A DNA stretch of 64,000 bases, from positions 1,309,501-1,373,500 of the forward strand of contig JAHRBS010000014.1 of NCBI GenBank assembly GCA_024305745.1, given 5' to 3'. The DNA is from Polyporus tsugae. Taxonomy: Eukaryota > Basidiomycota > Agaricomycetes > Polyporales > Polyporaceae. The position numbers were made by a program, and so were the translations under genes. Shown piece by piece: positions 1 through 12,074 of the stretch. The notes below the pieces were generated by a model that was given only the letters and a program-made list of their open reading frames with translations, was not told the origin of the DNA and searched no databases. How positions within the stretch are numbered: position 1 is the first letter of the stretch; each line of letters opens with the position of its first letter.

Positions 1-3000
1 GTCGCGAGCGATTCGTCACCGGACGCGGCGGATATACGTTTCATTGAACAGCTCCTCATGTCAGCCGTCGAGAATGTCGTTGGGAGCTTCCCGGTAGGGT
101 TCACGCAACTACGTGTGTCATCCCTGTTAACACGTCACGTCATGCTAGGCTTCCGCGACGGCGGCTCCAGGCTCTATCCGACTTGACACTCTTGTTGAAA
201 TTTTGCGAAGTAAGATGATTATCCCTACGATGAATAGGCGGCCACTCACCCCGCCATCTACTTGACAGCATCGGATAATCCCCAGACCTTCCACCAAGCG
301 TGCCTCCTCATGGCGACTCTGGCCCGTATAGCTCCTGATGCCGTCCTCCATAACGTTATGCCGATCTTCACCTTCATGGGTTCCAATGTCTTCCACCGGG
401 ACGATACCTACAGTTTCCGCGTTGTGCAGAAGGTTAGAATCTCTGTTTTATTCTGTATTGCCAGTCTCGTTGACGTGATCCCATCTCGCTCAGACTATTG
501 ATAGCATCGTTCCAGTCATGGTGTCATCGCTTAAGGAACAGCACGTGTCCGGCATGAACTTGTACCATGCCTCGAAGGAGTTCTTGCGTGTCTTCACGAA
601 CGCTGCCAACCATGTTCCTCGTCATCGCCGGGTCAACTTCTTTTCCCATCTTGTTGAGACTCTTGGGCCGGCTGACTTCCTCGCGCCCGTGGCGATGCTT
701 CTTGTCGATCGGGTGTCTAACCGAGTTGTGCGGCAGAACGTCACAGAGTCGGGCGGATCCTTGTACCTTCCTCTGACGGTTCACGAACGATACTCGGCTG
801 ATTTGCAACTATCTGTATGTTATTTCATTTTTCATTCTACAGCTACTTGCACCAGCTGAACTCTGCTTTCAGTCCTTTGTCCAGCTCGTTCACGAGGTTC
901 AAAGACTAGCGCTCAATGATGATCCTTCCGTACACCCCTTCCTCGAAGATACATCGTGAGTATCAAATTCTTTTCAATGACTCATACGCTGACAAAAACG
1001 CAGGGACGACGAACAAGCTCACGCAGATCAGGCAGCTAAGAGACGGGCGACGGCTTTGCTAGTTTTCTGCGATCATGCTCTGAAGCGCATTCGAGCCACC
1101 TCTCTCGCACGCTCAGAGCAGGAGCGGGCGACCAGTCGAGAGCTTTTAGCGCTATTACTCGCGACCTCAACTGCCAAGCCGGAAGACGCATCCTTCGGCG
1201 AGATCGCCGATGCCGCCCGCTCCGCGATGGCGAGCACACTTGGTGTGATGTCGGCGCCGGACTTCATTGTTGGCATCATGACGATACTTGAGTCGGGGTC
1301 TATTCACGTAAGCCAGAAACGTCTCTCGTATAGCGTGTAACAACCTGACCGATCTCATACAGGCTCAGACTGGTGCCTTTGAACTCCTCGGAGAGCGGGT
1401 TAAACAGGTCGCCGAGAGAGCACGCACCGCTCTCTCCCCATCTGTGGTCAAGATTGTGGAGGTCATTCGACGCGTTCTCTCTACTGCTCAGGACCCTCGT
1501 CTTGTTCGGTCTGCGTTGCAATCCCTCGCCACCGTCAGCAATACACTGGCCCCGGGAGAAGAAGGTGCCGTCTCTGCAACTGTTCCGTCTGTGTTGGGAT
1601 GTGTCTCGCGACACGAGATTCGTGTGCCGGCCCTCGAGGCCCTTCTCGCCTTCTCGTAGGTTTTCCATCATATTCTGTCGACGCGCTGCTTATTTTGTGT
1701 TACGTAGATCAAAGTTGGGGCCCCGTGCGATACCTCACCTAAAGGACATCGTGACCGAGTGCGTTCAGTGTTCTCGGGAAGCACTCTCTAGTGGAGCAGG
1801 TAAGGTCATATGTCGTGAGTTGTGATGGCAGACTGGTGACGTTTCACTTGCTAGACCCAGCCGTGATCCCTGCAGTGTCAAGCATCTTACGCAACCTGCT
1901 CACATCGATTGCTACGTTTTGGGGCGAACCGGAATTGTTCAAGGTCATCGAGCTTTGTTTAGACAGCTCCCAATCTTCCACGGTGGATGCTTCCCAGATG
2001 TCGCTCCTAGTCAGAACGGTCGCAAAGCGCGCGTCACCCAACGTATTGCTTCCTGCTCTGTGTAACATGTGGGCGGGGACGTTGTCAGAGAAGGCTAATG
2101 TGAGTGCTTAGTTCACTTCTCTCCGTCTCTACACGTTTCTCACACTGTCTCCATCAGGACCAGCCGGCGAGGACGCTCGCATACATCCAGGTCGTCAAGG
2201 TCTCCATCAAGGCTGCCTCACGTCCAGCTGTGTTGGAAAACCTCCGAGAGTTATTCAAGACCTTCCTTTCGATGTTTGATTTCTGCGCCAGCTCTGGTAG
2301 TTCTGAGGCAAGCGATGCTCGGGTTTCAGTCTCACTGTGTCTGACCAATTCCCCACTAGGTTGAGAGTTCCTTGACCAACGCATTCATCGAACTAGTCGT
2401 TAAGTTGAACGAGACCGCCTTCCGCCCCCTCTTCCGAAAGATGTTTGATTGGGCTTTCGCAGAAGGTCAGTACAGTTTTCTTCGCGTCTTATCATCTATC
2501 ACTCATCTGGAGCTCCCAGGAACACCCAATACTTCGAACCGCAAGATCCTGTTCTGTCATGTATACTCGACTTTGCTCGATTTCTTCAAGGTACGTGCAG
2601 AAGTGATCGTTTTTGTGAAGACGGACTCACCCTCGTTCAAAGGCGCTGATGGTATCGTACATGTCCTTCGGGTGGCAAAGTTTCCTGGAACACCTCCGTA
2701 CGTTCGCGTCCAAGGACGTTGATGACGGGCAACTCTGGCTGGCCATTCTACAGACCATCTCCAAGTCGATAACTGCGGATGAGGATAGAGGTTCGTGCCA
2801 AACCTATTCAGAGTTTCTGCCCATTCCTCATTGCGCTTCTCTTCTTCAGTCTTCTGGCGCAGTGACAAGCTGCGACAACTACAGCCTCTAGCCATCCAGC
2901 AGGTCCCTGTGGCTGTTCGGGTGAACGTCGCGGATAGCAAGGCCGCGGTTTCTGAATGTCTCATTGCAATACTCTCGCTCGTCGACGACGATGTGATGGC

Positions 3001-3299
3001 CAAGTCTCTCAACCTCGACGTCCTCATGCACAGCAGGTCAGAGGAGACGCGTGTGCGGTTGTTCAGTATCGCCTGCGCAGAGCAGCTGTGGCGTGCACAT
3101 GGGGACAAGTTGTTGGGTATGTGCTTTCCTCAATTCTTCCACGAAGCACGATGTGCTGACGTGTAATGCAGGTTTCGTGGCAGAGACTGCAACCTTCATC
3201 GCCGAAGCAGCGGAGGACGAGAACGATCGTGTAGTGCAGGAAGCGCATCGACTAAAGGCGGCAGTCGAAGCCGTTGGTGGGAGCATAGACGTTTTGTAG
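1..3299 (+). CDS. UTP10: UTP10/HEATR1-like U3 snoRNP protein, 3' part (5' end outside window)
   Basis: Large HEAT-repeat subunit of the t-UTP complex of the small-subunit processome in the nucleolus, needed for rDNA transcription and early 18S rRNA processing. The reading frame is open from base 1 and is spliced from about 12-15 exons. A family-typical block, [12 protein letters not shown] followed after an intron by TIDSIVPVM, lies near 400-520. The C-terminal BP28CT-like region (about 2380-3299) ends with [18 protein letters not shown] and a short tail; the stop is at 3297-3299. Alpha-helical HEAT-like segments run through most exons and no break is seen. Introns are short GT-AG, for example the one ending just before FVAET at about 3172. 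The last exons are almost identical to the truncated copy at 23.8-24.9 kb. The family is fairly certain; the exact exon ends are not. Confidence 0.88.
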
Positions 3300-5115
3300 C
3301 ATTGTCCCGTTTCTTATACGGTCAAGGCTCCGCCAAAACCGTGCACTCCACACTGCTTTTGCACCTTCGTTGATGCTCGAGATGGGTATATCGCGTCTCT
3401 GCACAGTCTGAGAGCGACCGGATGCAAAATAACGATGGGGGCAACTAACGTGCCAGGCGACGGAAGCCTGAGGCCGATGGTCGAGACGGGTTCAACACAG
3501 TGGATGCATACTAAGTTACGGGTCAGGAGGGAGGGTGTCGGAGCTCACGCAGTCAGTCTGAACTCGATCATGGAGGGCAAATATCAATTATTAGCTGAGC
3601 AGCAGTAAATACACACGAGAAAAACGCTACGACAAGAAGGCCCACGGCATCTCTACGGGGCTGAGCATCGAACACTGCGAATCCCTACTTCTGTTCTAGT
3701 CGACGACGCATCGGTGTATAAGCTGGTGGAAGAAGGAACATAAAGAAACAGAAGCAAACTTGAACAGAATTATGTCTGGGCATGGGGAAGCATGGGCTGT
3801 GTGTGTTGAGGGTTATCGGCATGCAAGCGCGGTTGTGGACAAGGGATCGGCAAGAGGGTATCCGACGATCCTCGACTTCGTCTGGGGGATGTGATGCGCG
3901 CGTGGATGACGTGTAGGATGGGCGCGCTCGGGGTGGACGGTGCAGGTATCCCGGTCTGCCACGCGAGGTAGCCATCACCACTACGCTATAACCATCAGCA
4001 TGAAGCGCACAATTTCCTCCATGTACTCCTGGAGAATCTTCTCGTCCCAGCTGTCAGCCCCCTGCAAGATCTTCAGCGGACTGGCGGGCTCGGGAGACTG
4101 AGGAAGCGACAAACCTCGATCTGTATGGATAGCCTTGAATGCATTGTCCAGATCTGGATCATCCTGTACACACCACCGGTCCACGATCACGATCAGTCAT
4201 TTCAAACACATGCACCACCAAAGGGAAAGACACGCACGGCGTTGGAAGCGTCAGACGGTGCCCAAAGTGGATGGCAGAAACCCTGAGAAGCGGCGGACCG
4301 GACGCTGCGGCCGCACCGCTGGCAGAAGCAGCGGGCCACAGGACCGGAAGCAGCCCTTCCACATGTCCCAAGTTGGTGCAGGTAGAAACGTACGGGTTCG
4401 GCATCGGCATCCCCTCCTTCGGCGGCGCAAGCTTCATTTGCTCGGCCATGAGTTGCGGCGTGCACGGGTTGCTGAGATACTCGGTATACTGTTCTTTGAC
4501 TTTCGCCATCGCGGCGAGAAGTCGCCGCTTGTCCTCCTCTCTGCCAGAGGGTGATTCTGAGCCCGAGATGTCCTTCCACCGAATGCTGATGGGTACGAGG
4601 GTAAAGCGGGAGATGAAGTGGCCTCGAGCGGAGTGCTGTGGGACCAGGTGTCGCGCGAGGGAGACGCTAGCGTTCGTCAATATGCTCATTAGCGAAGGTC
4701 GGCCTGTTCAAATAGGTTGAGACTTACACACTACTACCGAAAGTGACGTGAGCTTCGGATGACGCCTCCCCAGAGACCGGGTTCAGGCTATATGTGGCCA
4801 GGGCGACAGCGGCTTCGAGGAGGTGAGTGGAGGTGAAACCTAGTTTTTTGAGCCCCTTAAGGATGCCGGCCGTCTCTTCGGGGGTGAGCTCGACCAGCAG
4901 CCTCTGCGGTCTTCCCGGGACCGCGACGTTTGGCAAGCTTGTTCTCAGGCTATGAGGCGCCTACGTATCGAGGTCAGTCTGAGAGCGCACAGGGAACAGG
5001 GTTGGCGGCATACCGTTGGGTTGCTGAATACGCCGACAACTTTGGCCAATAGAGCGTTTCCCACGGTATCCCACTCTGCACGACGTCCACCGGTGGATAC
5101 AACCGGTCCCGCGGG
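2266..5115 (+). repeat. Direct repeat, copy 1 (UTP10 3' end + AT1 3' part)
   Basis: This segment matches 23831-26623 in the same orientation at an offset of 21,565 bp over its first 2.4 kb. By eye, the stretch 2266-4200 differs from copy 2 at only about 20-25 positions (roughly 99% identity). Divergence rises within the AT1 exons, where copy 2 also carries deletions, and the match fades near 5115. Copy 1 contains the functional-looking versions of both genes. Confidence 0.93.
3300..3980. other. Convergent 3' intergenic region, UTP10/AT1
   Basis: About 680 bp between the stop codons of UTP10 (+) and AT1 (-). No open reading frame with family resemblance is seen. It should hold the two 3' UTRs. 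It is repeated nearly unchanged at 24865-25545, so it duplicated with its neighbours. Confidence 0.6.
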
Positions 5116-5891
5116 AAGGTTCTTCCACTCCGTACCCCATGGAAGGGTTGCGATGTCGGGGAGGTCCGGAGAGGTCATGTAGTCCAAAAGAAGGCCGAGC
5201 GCCACGAGTGTCGGGTGGGCATCCATGAAAGCGTGGGTCCCATGGAAGAAGAGACCGAAATAATTCACAGTTCCCCTTGGCCGTATGAGATAGAGACGGA
5301 GGTACTGAGAGCGACCACTGGGAAGAATGTAGGGGAGTCGAGTGGCGTTCATACTCTGGACGAACTGGGATGGGTCCACGGGCTCCTCTAACACTGTAAG
5401 CATTTCTGAGACCCAGCCGTGCAAATCGTCGGGGCTCTGGATAGGTGTGTAGAGCCACGAGCGAAGCTGGGGGTCGTGAATTCCTGAATCAAGTGTGGCG
5501 GCAGTAATGGGAGCGTCAAATCTAAGCATTTTTTGAGATTTTGCAGCACGAAAGAGGATGAAGTTTGGCTGACCGGAGGCGAGAAAGGGCTTGTTCGGTC
5601 TTAAGGCGTAACTCATCGATGGTTAAAGGGGTGGTGAAGGTGATGCCCTGGCAGCACTCTCCGAAGCTTAGAGATAGATGTAATAAGAAAAACGCCTATA
5701 AAAAGATGATCGACAGTCTTACCCGTCTTCTAAAAGCATGACCTGGTCTGCGAACAATTCAGACCCCAGCAGCGGCCTAGATGAATAATGAGTTGAAGCT
5801 GAACCCAATGTAGATGACATGATACATACCGGGTGTAGGCAGCGGGATGGCCCGAAGCATTAGCAAGATTGGACCATTCTGGTTCCGACAT
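3981..5891 (-). CDS. Condensation/BAHD-like acyltransferase AT1
   Basis: Predicted soluble CoA-dependent acyltransferase of the chloramphenicol-acetyltransferase/condensation superfamily, probably esterifying an alcohol of the cluster product. The start MSEPEWSNLAN is at 5891 and matches the start of AT2 (MSAPEPDWEPLAG). Spliced exons give PLLGSELFADQ, GITFTTPLTIDELRLK, then FDAPITAATLDSGIHDPQLRS. The catalytic HxxxD is seen as HAFMD in the segment FHGTHAFMDAHPTL (about 5220-5245). The C-terminal half carries LTPEETAGILKGLKKLGF and NPVSGEASSEAHVTFG. The last intron, following MHSRLSIQIE, joins to GADSWDEKILQEYMEEI and the stop. Length is about 480 aa, usual for the family. It is transcribed away from the adenylation gene and overlaps direct repeat copy 1. 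Acyl donor and acceptor are unknown. Confidence 0.82.
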
Positions 5892-6099
5892 GGTTGCGAT
5901 GCGGAATGGATGGAGAGGAGGGTTGGAAAAGCTCGTAGGGCACAGGCCTGAGGGACTGTCTGAGCACACTGAATGCTAAACGGCCCATGCCGTGCACACC
6001 GCCCATACTAATATAGACGGCTGCGGCACAGAGCTCCAGATACGAGCCAGGTCCTTGGAACGGGAGATGACAGCCATTGTTGAACTTTGTGCGCTGGAG

Positions 6100-7545
6100 G
6101 AGTTACAGACATCTCGGGAACTTGAATGACGGCAGGGTAGATGTCAATGATACTGGTGGCCCTTCCGACCGGCGCCGACCGAGACCGGGACCATTGAGCG
6201 CTAAGCGCGCGGAGTTCCCGCAGCACCAGCCGCCGGAGACCGAGTGGCTGCGGGCGACTTAAGTTCGAACCACTCCGAGAACAGCCTCGAGTCGAACAGC
6301 AGCCTGAGCCCGAAGGGGCCATTGCACCTTCCTGCCCCTCTGGAAGCAACATAGATCTGTGTCATGACAGATGGCCGCGTTAGAGCGGCCCATCCATTTC
6401 GGCGCCGCACCACTCGCCCTCTCACACTCACAGGTCTATTTTGAGGCCGACCGCACGCCGTGACGCTGTTTTCTCGCGCATCCTCCTACGCCGACAGTGG
6501 CTTACGGAATGTAAATCATTTAAAGGCTCAAAAGGATGCGCTCAACCTGACTTCCGTGACGCGGGGGAAGGCTCACGATCGCACCTTTCTGACCTCAAGC
6601 TTGTCCGAGGCCGACACAATGCCGGCCGCTCGTGTCCTTGTTCACCTGGGTGAGCACTCATTTCTCATCACATTGATTGTTTCGTTGTGGGATTTCCTTT
6701 TTGCGTGCCCTAGCATGTCAGCATCCGCTCATCCTGGGAGCGCTGGGGTTGAGGATAAACAACTTGCATGAGCCGAATGCAAAAGAGTCGTGAAGGACAC
6801 CGCTGTGGTCACCTGTCACTTCGTTGGCAGATAGTTGCACAACATCTTTATTGGACAGATATCGGATCTGAGGCGCAGAGAGAAAAGAAGATGATGTACG
6901 TTGAGAGAAGCAGAACGCAGGATAGCTCGGCCTTCGCTCCACTCTGGGCACGGATTATCCGGCACGGCGGCAGTTGTGCTGCCAATCATAATGACCGCGA
7001 CGATAGGATCCGTTGGAGCTGTCGTCGGCATCAAGTGTCGAGGAAGCTCATCACTGCCCCGAGACTTGGTTAGCGGCCTGGCAGGCGCGATACCGGGTGA
7101 ACCACCCTGATCAAGAAGGTTTCGTTATGTGGCAGACATGGCAGACAAAAAGATTGCAAAGCGTGTCGACCGATGCGGGCAACGCTCCGGTCGCAGCTCC
7201 CAGAACCACTCGAGAACAAGCCAACGGCTATGGTTCTCCCACAGCCTAACAGTGTGGCCAGGTACCAGGGTTGCATGGGCGTCCATGCACTTCACTCCTA
7301 CCACGGAATAGCCGATGGTCTGACTTGTATATGTTTCGGGGCCCGTTTCAGATGTTATGGGACCTGACAGAAGTGCTTCACTCTGCTCCGGAACGGCCGT
7401 GTGAGCGAGCAGGCACGGTCTAGTGCTGCGCTCGTTGAAGAACTTCACGGCACCTGTGTTCTATCCAGCGACCGGATGGTCTTTGCGCGGAGAGCTACAA
7501 TAGGACGCGCAGCTATCGGCGGTACGCCCATAATTGTCTTCTGCC
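6100..7545 (+). repeat. Inverted repeat arm A
   Basis: This stretch aligns in reverse complement with 14510-15970 at about 75-80% identity by eye, with many small indels. Landmarks shared by both arms are gacatctcgggaa (near 6107 and 15960), tgtcatgacagatgg (near 6361), an intron-like segment starting gtgagcactcattt (near 6650), ggatatcggatctgag-like sequence (near 6860) and gcgaccggatgg (near 7468). No frame stays open and conserved in both arms, so it looks like a decayed non-coding duplication or the remains of an unknown gene. No transposase was recognised. It lies immediately upstream of AT1 and ends about 430 bp before the adenylation gene. Confidence 0.85.
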
Positions 7546-7979
7546 TTCAATCGTTAAAGTACCCGACTGAACTTACCTTGGCGGCAGATAGTATACGGGG
7601 TCCGTGTGCCTATTTGACTTCTGCATGACCCGCCGATGTAACGAACGGCTTGGCTTCTCTGCCACAATCCGATGGAGGAGGAGGACGCGCAGAAGTACCG
7701 TCGATGGCAAAGTCCGGAAGACCGCAGGATAAACTTGGCGAACTGTAAAGTTCCACATACACCAGCGGCACAGTGCCATGTAAGGCAGGCGGATAACGGA
7801 TGTGATTGAACCAGTTTTTATGTTGGGGCACTGCATACAGTCTCTGACAACGTCACTGATAGATGCATCACCAGTAAGCCCATGCCGCTCTTGCGGACAA
7901 TACAACACTCCGAGGTCAGTGACTCTCGCTGCTACTACAGTCACCCCTTTACTCATTCCCCTTCTCCCTTCGTAACACC

Positions 7980-10168
7980 ATGTACTCCACTCTCCACAGA
8001 GACCCAGAGACGTCTCTCGTGCGCCGGATTGGCCCAGTCTCAAACCATCTCCTCCCCTTCTGCCGAGACACTGTCTCTCCTCTTCTCTCGCCTCAGTATC
8101 GCATTGGCCCAGCTCTTTCCAGAGCTCTACGCTCAACACTAAGCGCAGACCCAATTAGTGGGTCAGATATACCCATAGGGCCCAACTATTCCTCTACCGA
8201 AGTCCACCAGGATCACGAAGACGTCTCCATCGTTCATGGAATCCAAAGTCCACCCATTTCCCAGTCCATCTGCGACTTCTTGGATGCCCATGCGTCCGCC
8301 TCCCCGAGGTCCCTCGCGGTCCGGGACATTCTCGGCGACCAGCTCACTTACGCTACCCTCCATGCGCGCTCAGTGCACCTTGCACGGCGGCTCCAGGAGT
8401 TCGGAGTGCGTCGCGGAGGGCGCGTATGCCTCGTGGCCGAGCGCTCCTCCGCTCTGCTGGTCGCGATGTTCGCCGTGCTTCGCGTCGGGGCGGCATACAT
8501 CCCGCTTGATGGCGCCCATGTGCCGCAGAGCGTACTGAGGGATGTCGTTGAGGACGCGAGACCAACAATTATTCTCGTCTCCAAGGCGCATAGTTCTCAG
8601 TTCGGTCGCGTCGAGGGGCGGTGGTATTGCATCGAAGACCTCCTTGGTGCGGACGGATATGAGGGCCCGGGTCTTCAAGTTGGCTACAATCATGCGCGAC
8701 CCGAGGATCCGGCATATATCATCTTCACGTCAGGTAGCGTATTTTCCCCGTGGAATATTTATTTGCACGCTGAGAGTTTATATGTCAAAGGCACAACCGG
8801 ACGGCCAAAAGGTGTTATCGTGAGTCATTCAAACGTTGTGAATCGTGCGTATACTACCACCAATGGCCATCGCTATCCTACTTGTGTGGGAACTAACGCG
8901 CTGGATTTGCAGTCGTATGCCGAGCTCCAGGAAATCTCGGTATCCGCCCCGGAACGAAGGTTGCGCAGTTACTCAACGTCGCGTTTGACATGTGCGCTTG
9001 GGAGATATTCAGCTGTATCCTGAATGGCGGTAGCCTCTTCCTCCGTGGTGCCCACCGACAGGATTGGATCAAGGTCATGAAGACTGTCGACGTCCTCATC
9101 TGCACTCCCTCTATACTCGAATCGCATGATGCGGAGGAGTACACAAACCTGAGAGTCATTGCGACGGCGGGAGAGCCGTGTACGAAGGGGCTGTTGGAGC
9201 GATGGTCGCATGGGGTTAAGTTTTATAACTGCTGCGGACCTACGGAGGTATGTATACAGTATTGCCCCCCTCGTTTCTCATCGCAGCTCGCTAGCACTCT
9301 CCGTCCCCCCCCCTTCCGAACACCAAGTTGATTACTGCCCCATTTGAATTTTAGGTCACCATCGTGAACACGATGGACTTGCACTATCCGGGCGGGGACG
9401 TTACCATTGGCTGTCCGACGCCCAACAATTCGGTGTACATTCTCGACGACGAGTTACGGCCACTGCCATGTGGAGAGGTTGGTGTTATGTGGGCCGGCGG
9501 AATCGGCATCAGTCTCGGATACCTAAATATGCCTGAGCTCACGAAGGCGAAGTTCAAGCCCGACCCGTTCAGAGTGGATGGGTAGGAGTTTGTATTGTTG
9601 TGGTTGTTGTAGGTGCTGTATGGGGCTGACAAGTATTCCCGAAACCACAGCGGTATGATGTACAACACAGGGGACCTGGGACGACTGCGAGCGGACGGGA
9701 AGTTAGACCATCTCGGGCGCGTGGATGACCAGGTCAAAGTCAAGGTGAGGTTATACCAGCCTCCTCGTAACGACAGTTGAATGACGAGCAAGTGGTTATG
9801 GTACAGGGCTTCCGAGTCGAACTGGACGGCGTAAGCGCAGCCATGCATAGTTGTCCAGGAGTTACGTCCGCCTGCGCGCTCCTCATCGACGGGGAGCTGC
9901 ACGGATTCTATGCTCCGGATTCAGTCGCAGCCGCCTCGGTTATGGAGGCGACAATGGCGGTGCAGCCGTGCTACGCAGTACCAGCCATATACATAGCACT
10001 CAGCGTGCTCCCTCTGACCGCGTAAGTGGTCGTCAAAATTCGTGAATACGCTCTGGCTGCTGGCTGACTGAGACTCGATATTCCAGGAATGGTAAGGTCG
10101 ACAAGCGGAAACTGTGGGAGCTTGTAACGGATCCCGGCACGGTATTTGAGCGGCCCAGGCTACCCTAG
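7980..10168 (+). CDS. Stand-alone NRPS-like adenylation enzyme
   Basis: ATP-dependent acyl/aminoacyl-adenylating enzyme of the ANL superfamily. The chosen ATG at 7980 leaves an N-terminal extension of about 85 residues before the A-domain. Core motifs: A2-like [20 protein letters not shown]3 [14 protein letters not shown], split by a 57-bp intron (8734-8790); A4 [10 protein letters not shown]5 NCCGPTE; A6 [15 protein letters not shown]7 [16 protein letters not shown]8 [17 protein letters not shown]10 NGKVDK with the catalytic Lys. The protein ends shortly after A10 (FERPRLP, stop 10166-10168), so there is no carrier, condensation, reductase or thioesterase domain. Length is about 620 aa. Pocket residues read by aligning to GrsA are tentatively D-M-W-I-A-A-C-I; I cannot assign a substrate. 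It stands in tandem with the downstream P450. Confidence 0.88.
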
Positions 10169-12074
10169 GTTGGTTGGCAGGTAAATCTGGTCTGCAAGAA
10201 CCAGTACTAGCAGTGACGTCAACGTTCTCATTATCTAAAAAAAATGGCACACAAAAAGGATCGTACCCAAACAATCGAGAGATTTGTCATAATGAGGATG
10301 AGAACAAAAGCCGAGGGGGCCGAGAGTGGACGGAAACGATGGCCTGAATTCCTCTGCATGCCAGGTCGCTAGCCACTTGGCAACCCTCCATATCTTCTCT
10401 CCCAAAATTGTGGAACACACACCTTGAGGATCGCAATCTCCACGGGGACTCAAGCACTCTGGCGGGCTCTTTGAGCCTCCCAGTAGTTGTAGGACGAGGC
10501 CTGAGGACTGAGGTAGGAGGTAGGAGAAGAGGAGAGAAATCGTGCATTATTAGATATCAGACGCCCGCGCTGCTTGAACGTCGGAAGCGCCTAAGGCGAC
10601 GCCATCTTGACTACTCTCTCCTTCTCCTTTCCCTGGCCCCCCCATTCCTTCGCCCCATTCTACCGTCCGCCACCATTACCAACAGACCTTCGGAGAGAAG
10701 GGGGACATTGTTATGGGGAGGATGGTCGGGAGAAAGAACGCAGGTCTGTGCTAACATTGACGTGACGTTACACATGTTGTTAGATCACAATGTTTTTCTA
10801 ATAGTCCCCGTCCTTGGAGACGAGCAACTTCTCATCTCCTCTTGACCTCATCTTTCCTCATCTGCGGAACCAGATGCATTCACCATGTTGGGTCGTGGAT
10901 GGAGGTGAACCTCGCGGCTCCTCTGGATTGTCCTCACCCGGACTTCGTCCCATCCTCGTCCCCGTGCACGGTGACTCTCCTGCCAGGCATGTCTGGGAAC
11001 GGCATTAGGTGCGGAGACAGGCTTTGCGAGGGTTTCGCGCTCGTCTTCGTGCTTGATGCGGCGCTCAGATTCTACTCCTGCCCTTCTTCTAAGTTCTCCT
11101 CACTTCCACCTAGCTCGCGCAGTCACTTATATCACCCTCCTCTCCGCTCTCAGGCACGCTCCCGCCACCTACAGTAACTCTGCACCCCATGTAGCCGGAT
11201 AACGTGCCCGACGAATCATCTGTGCGCTCATCGCACTGGAGCGAGTCTTCGTCTCCCCCTGTCGAGGTTACCCTCCTCAGCTGTGTCAAGCTACTCATCT
11301 CCGCTTAGGTGACGCTAAGTACTAGTACTCGGCTATCCGGGAAGAGACGGCAATGCGCACAAGTGCCGCGCATGCTGGCCCCTGTAATGTGCTATCTCAG
11401 TTGAGGGAGATGGTCCACGATAACATGATACCGGTCTCGTTTTTGATGCACAGCCGTTGGTCATGTAGCCACCGCCCTTACTCGAACTTAACTCTGTATT
11501 CGATGTGTCGCACGAGGCGAAGAGCAGCCCATCTTATGGAACACGCATCTACGATCGCGAGATGTAGTCCGAATGATATACCGCGCATGAAAAGTTCAGT
11601 TTTTGTAACATATGGCTCCTCGTCGGGGTCGCATCTTGTAGCCCTTTCTACGTTGTATGCATTAAGTGCATTAAATAGATGCTGCCCGACCGAAAAAGCA
11701 TATTCATATCTCCACCTGGCGCCGCGTTGAGACTGGAGATAGTGACATCCACGGTGCCGTGCCTTGTGGATCTTCCGTACGAGGTTCTGTGGTACTGAGA
11801 CTGATCGGTGCTTAATCGCATGCTAGCCTCCGACCGTCATATCTTCCTTCTTGCTTCAGCGGTAATAGAAGTGCAAGTGGCGCTGTAGACCTGGGTCCGA
11901 CTGCGGTCAGATCGTGCGGTCGACCAGTGTCCCGGCGCACAAACGTACGTTTCCCGGAAGCACACAACGGTCAACATCTATACGCGCTAATCATAGGACA
12001 TATCGGCCATTCCCTGATAAATACCTTGGCTTCCCAACCCAGGCTTCCCAAGAAGGCGCGCTCGGAGGACGGAA
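10169..12074. other. Intergenic region upstream of P450-1
   Basis: About 1.9 kb without a gene I can support. Several open frames (for example 10408-10845 and 11353-11730) show no recognisable domain, no partner exons and biased arginine/serine composition typical of chance frames. The proximal 200 bp should contain the promoter of the P450 at 12075. Confidence 0.5.

Noticed and set aside
5981..5992. CGG-N6-CCG upstream of AT1 as a shared regulator site
   Set aside because: A 12-bp pattern with six fixed bases is expected about every 4 kb by chance, and it is not an extended palindrome like the one at 21122. Kept only as a note.
11353..11730. 125-codon open frame between the adenylation gene and P450-1
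   Set aside because: No known motif, no intron partners, composition like a chance frame.
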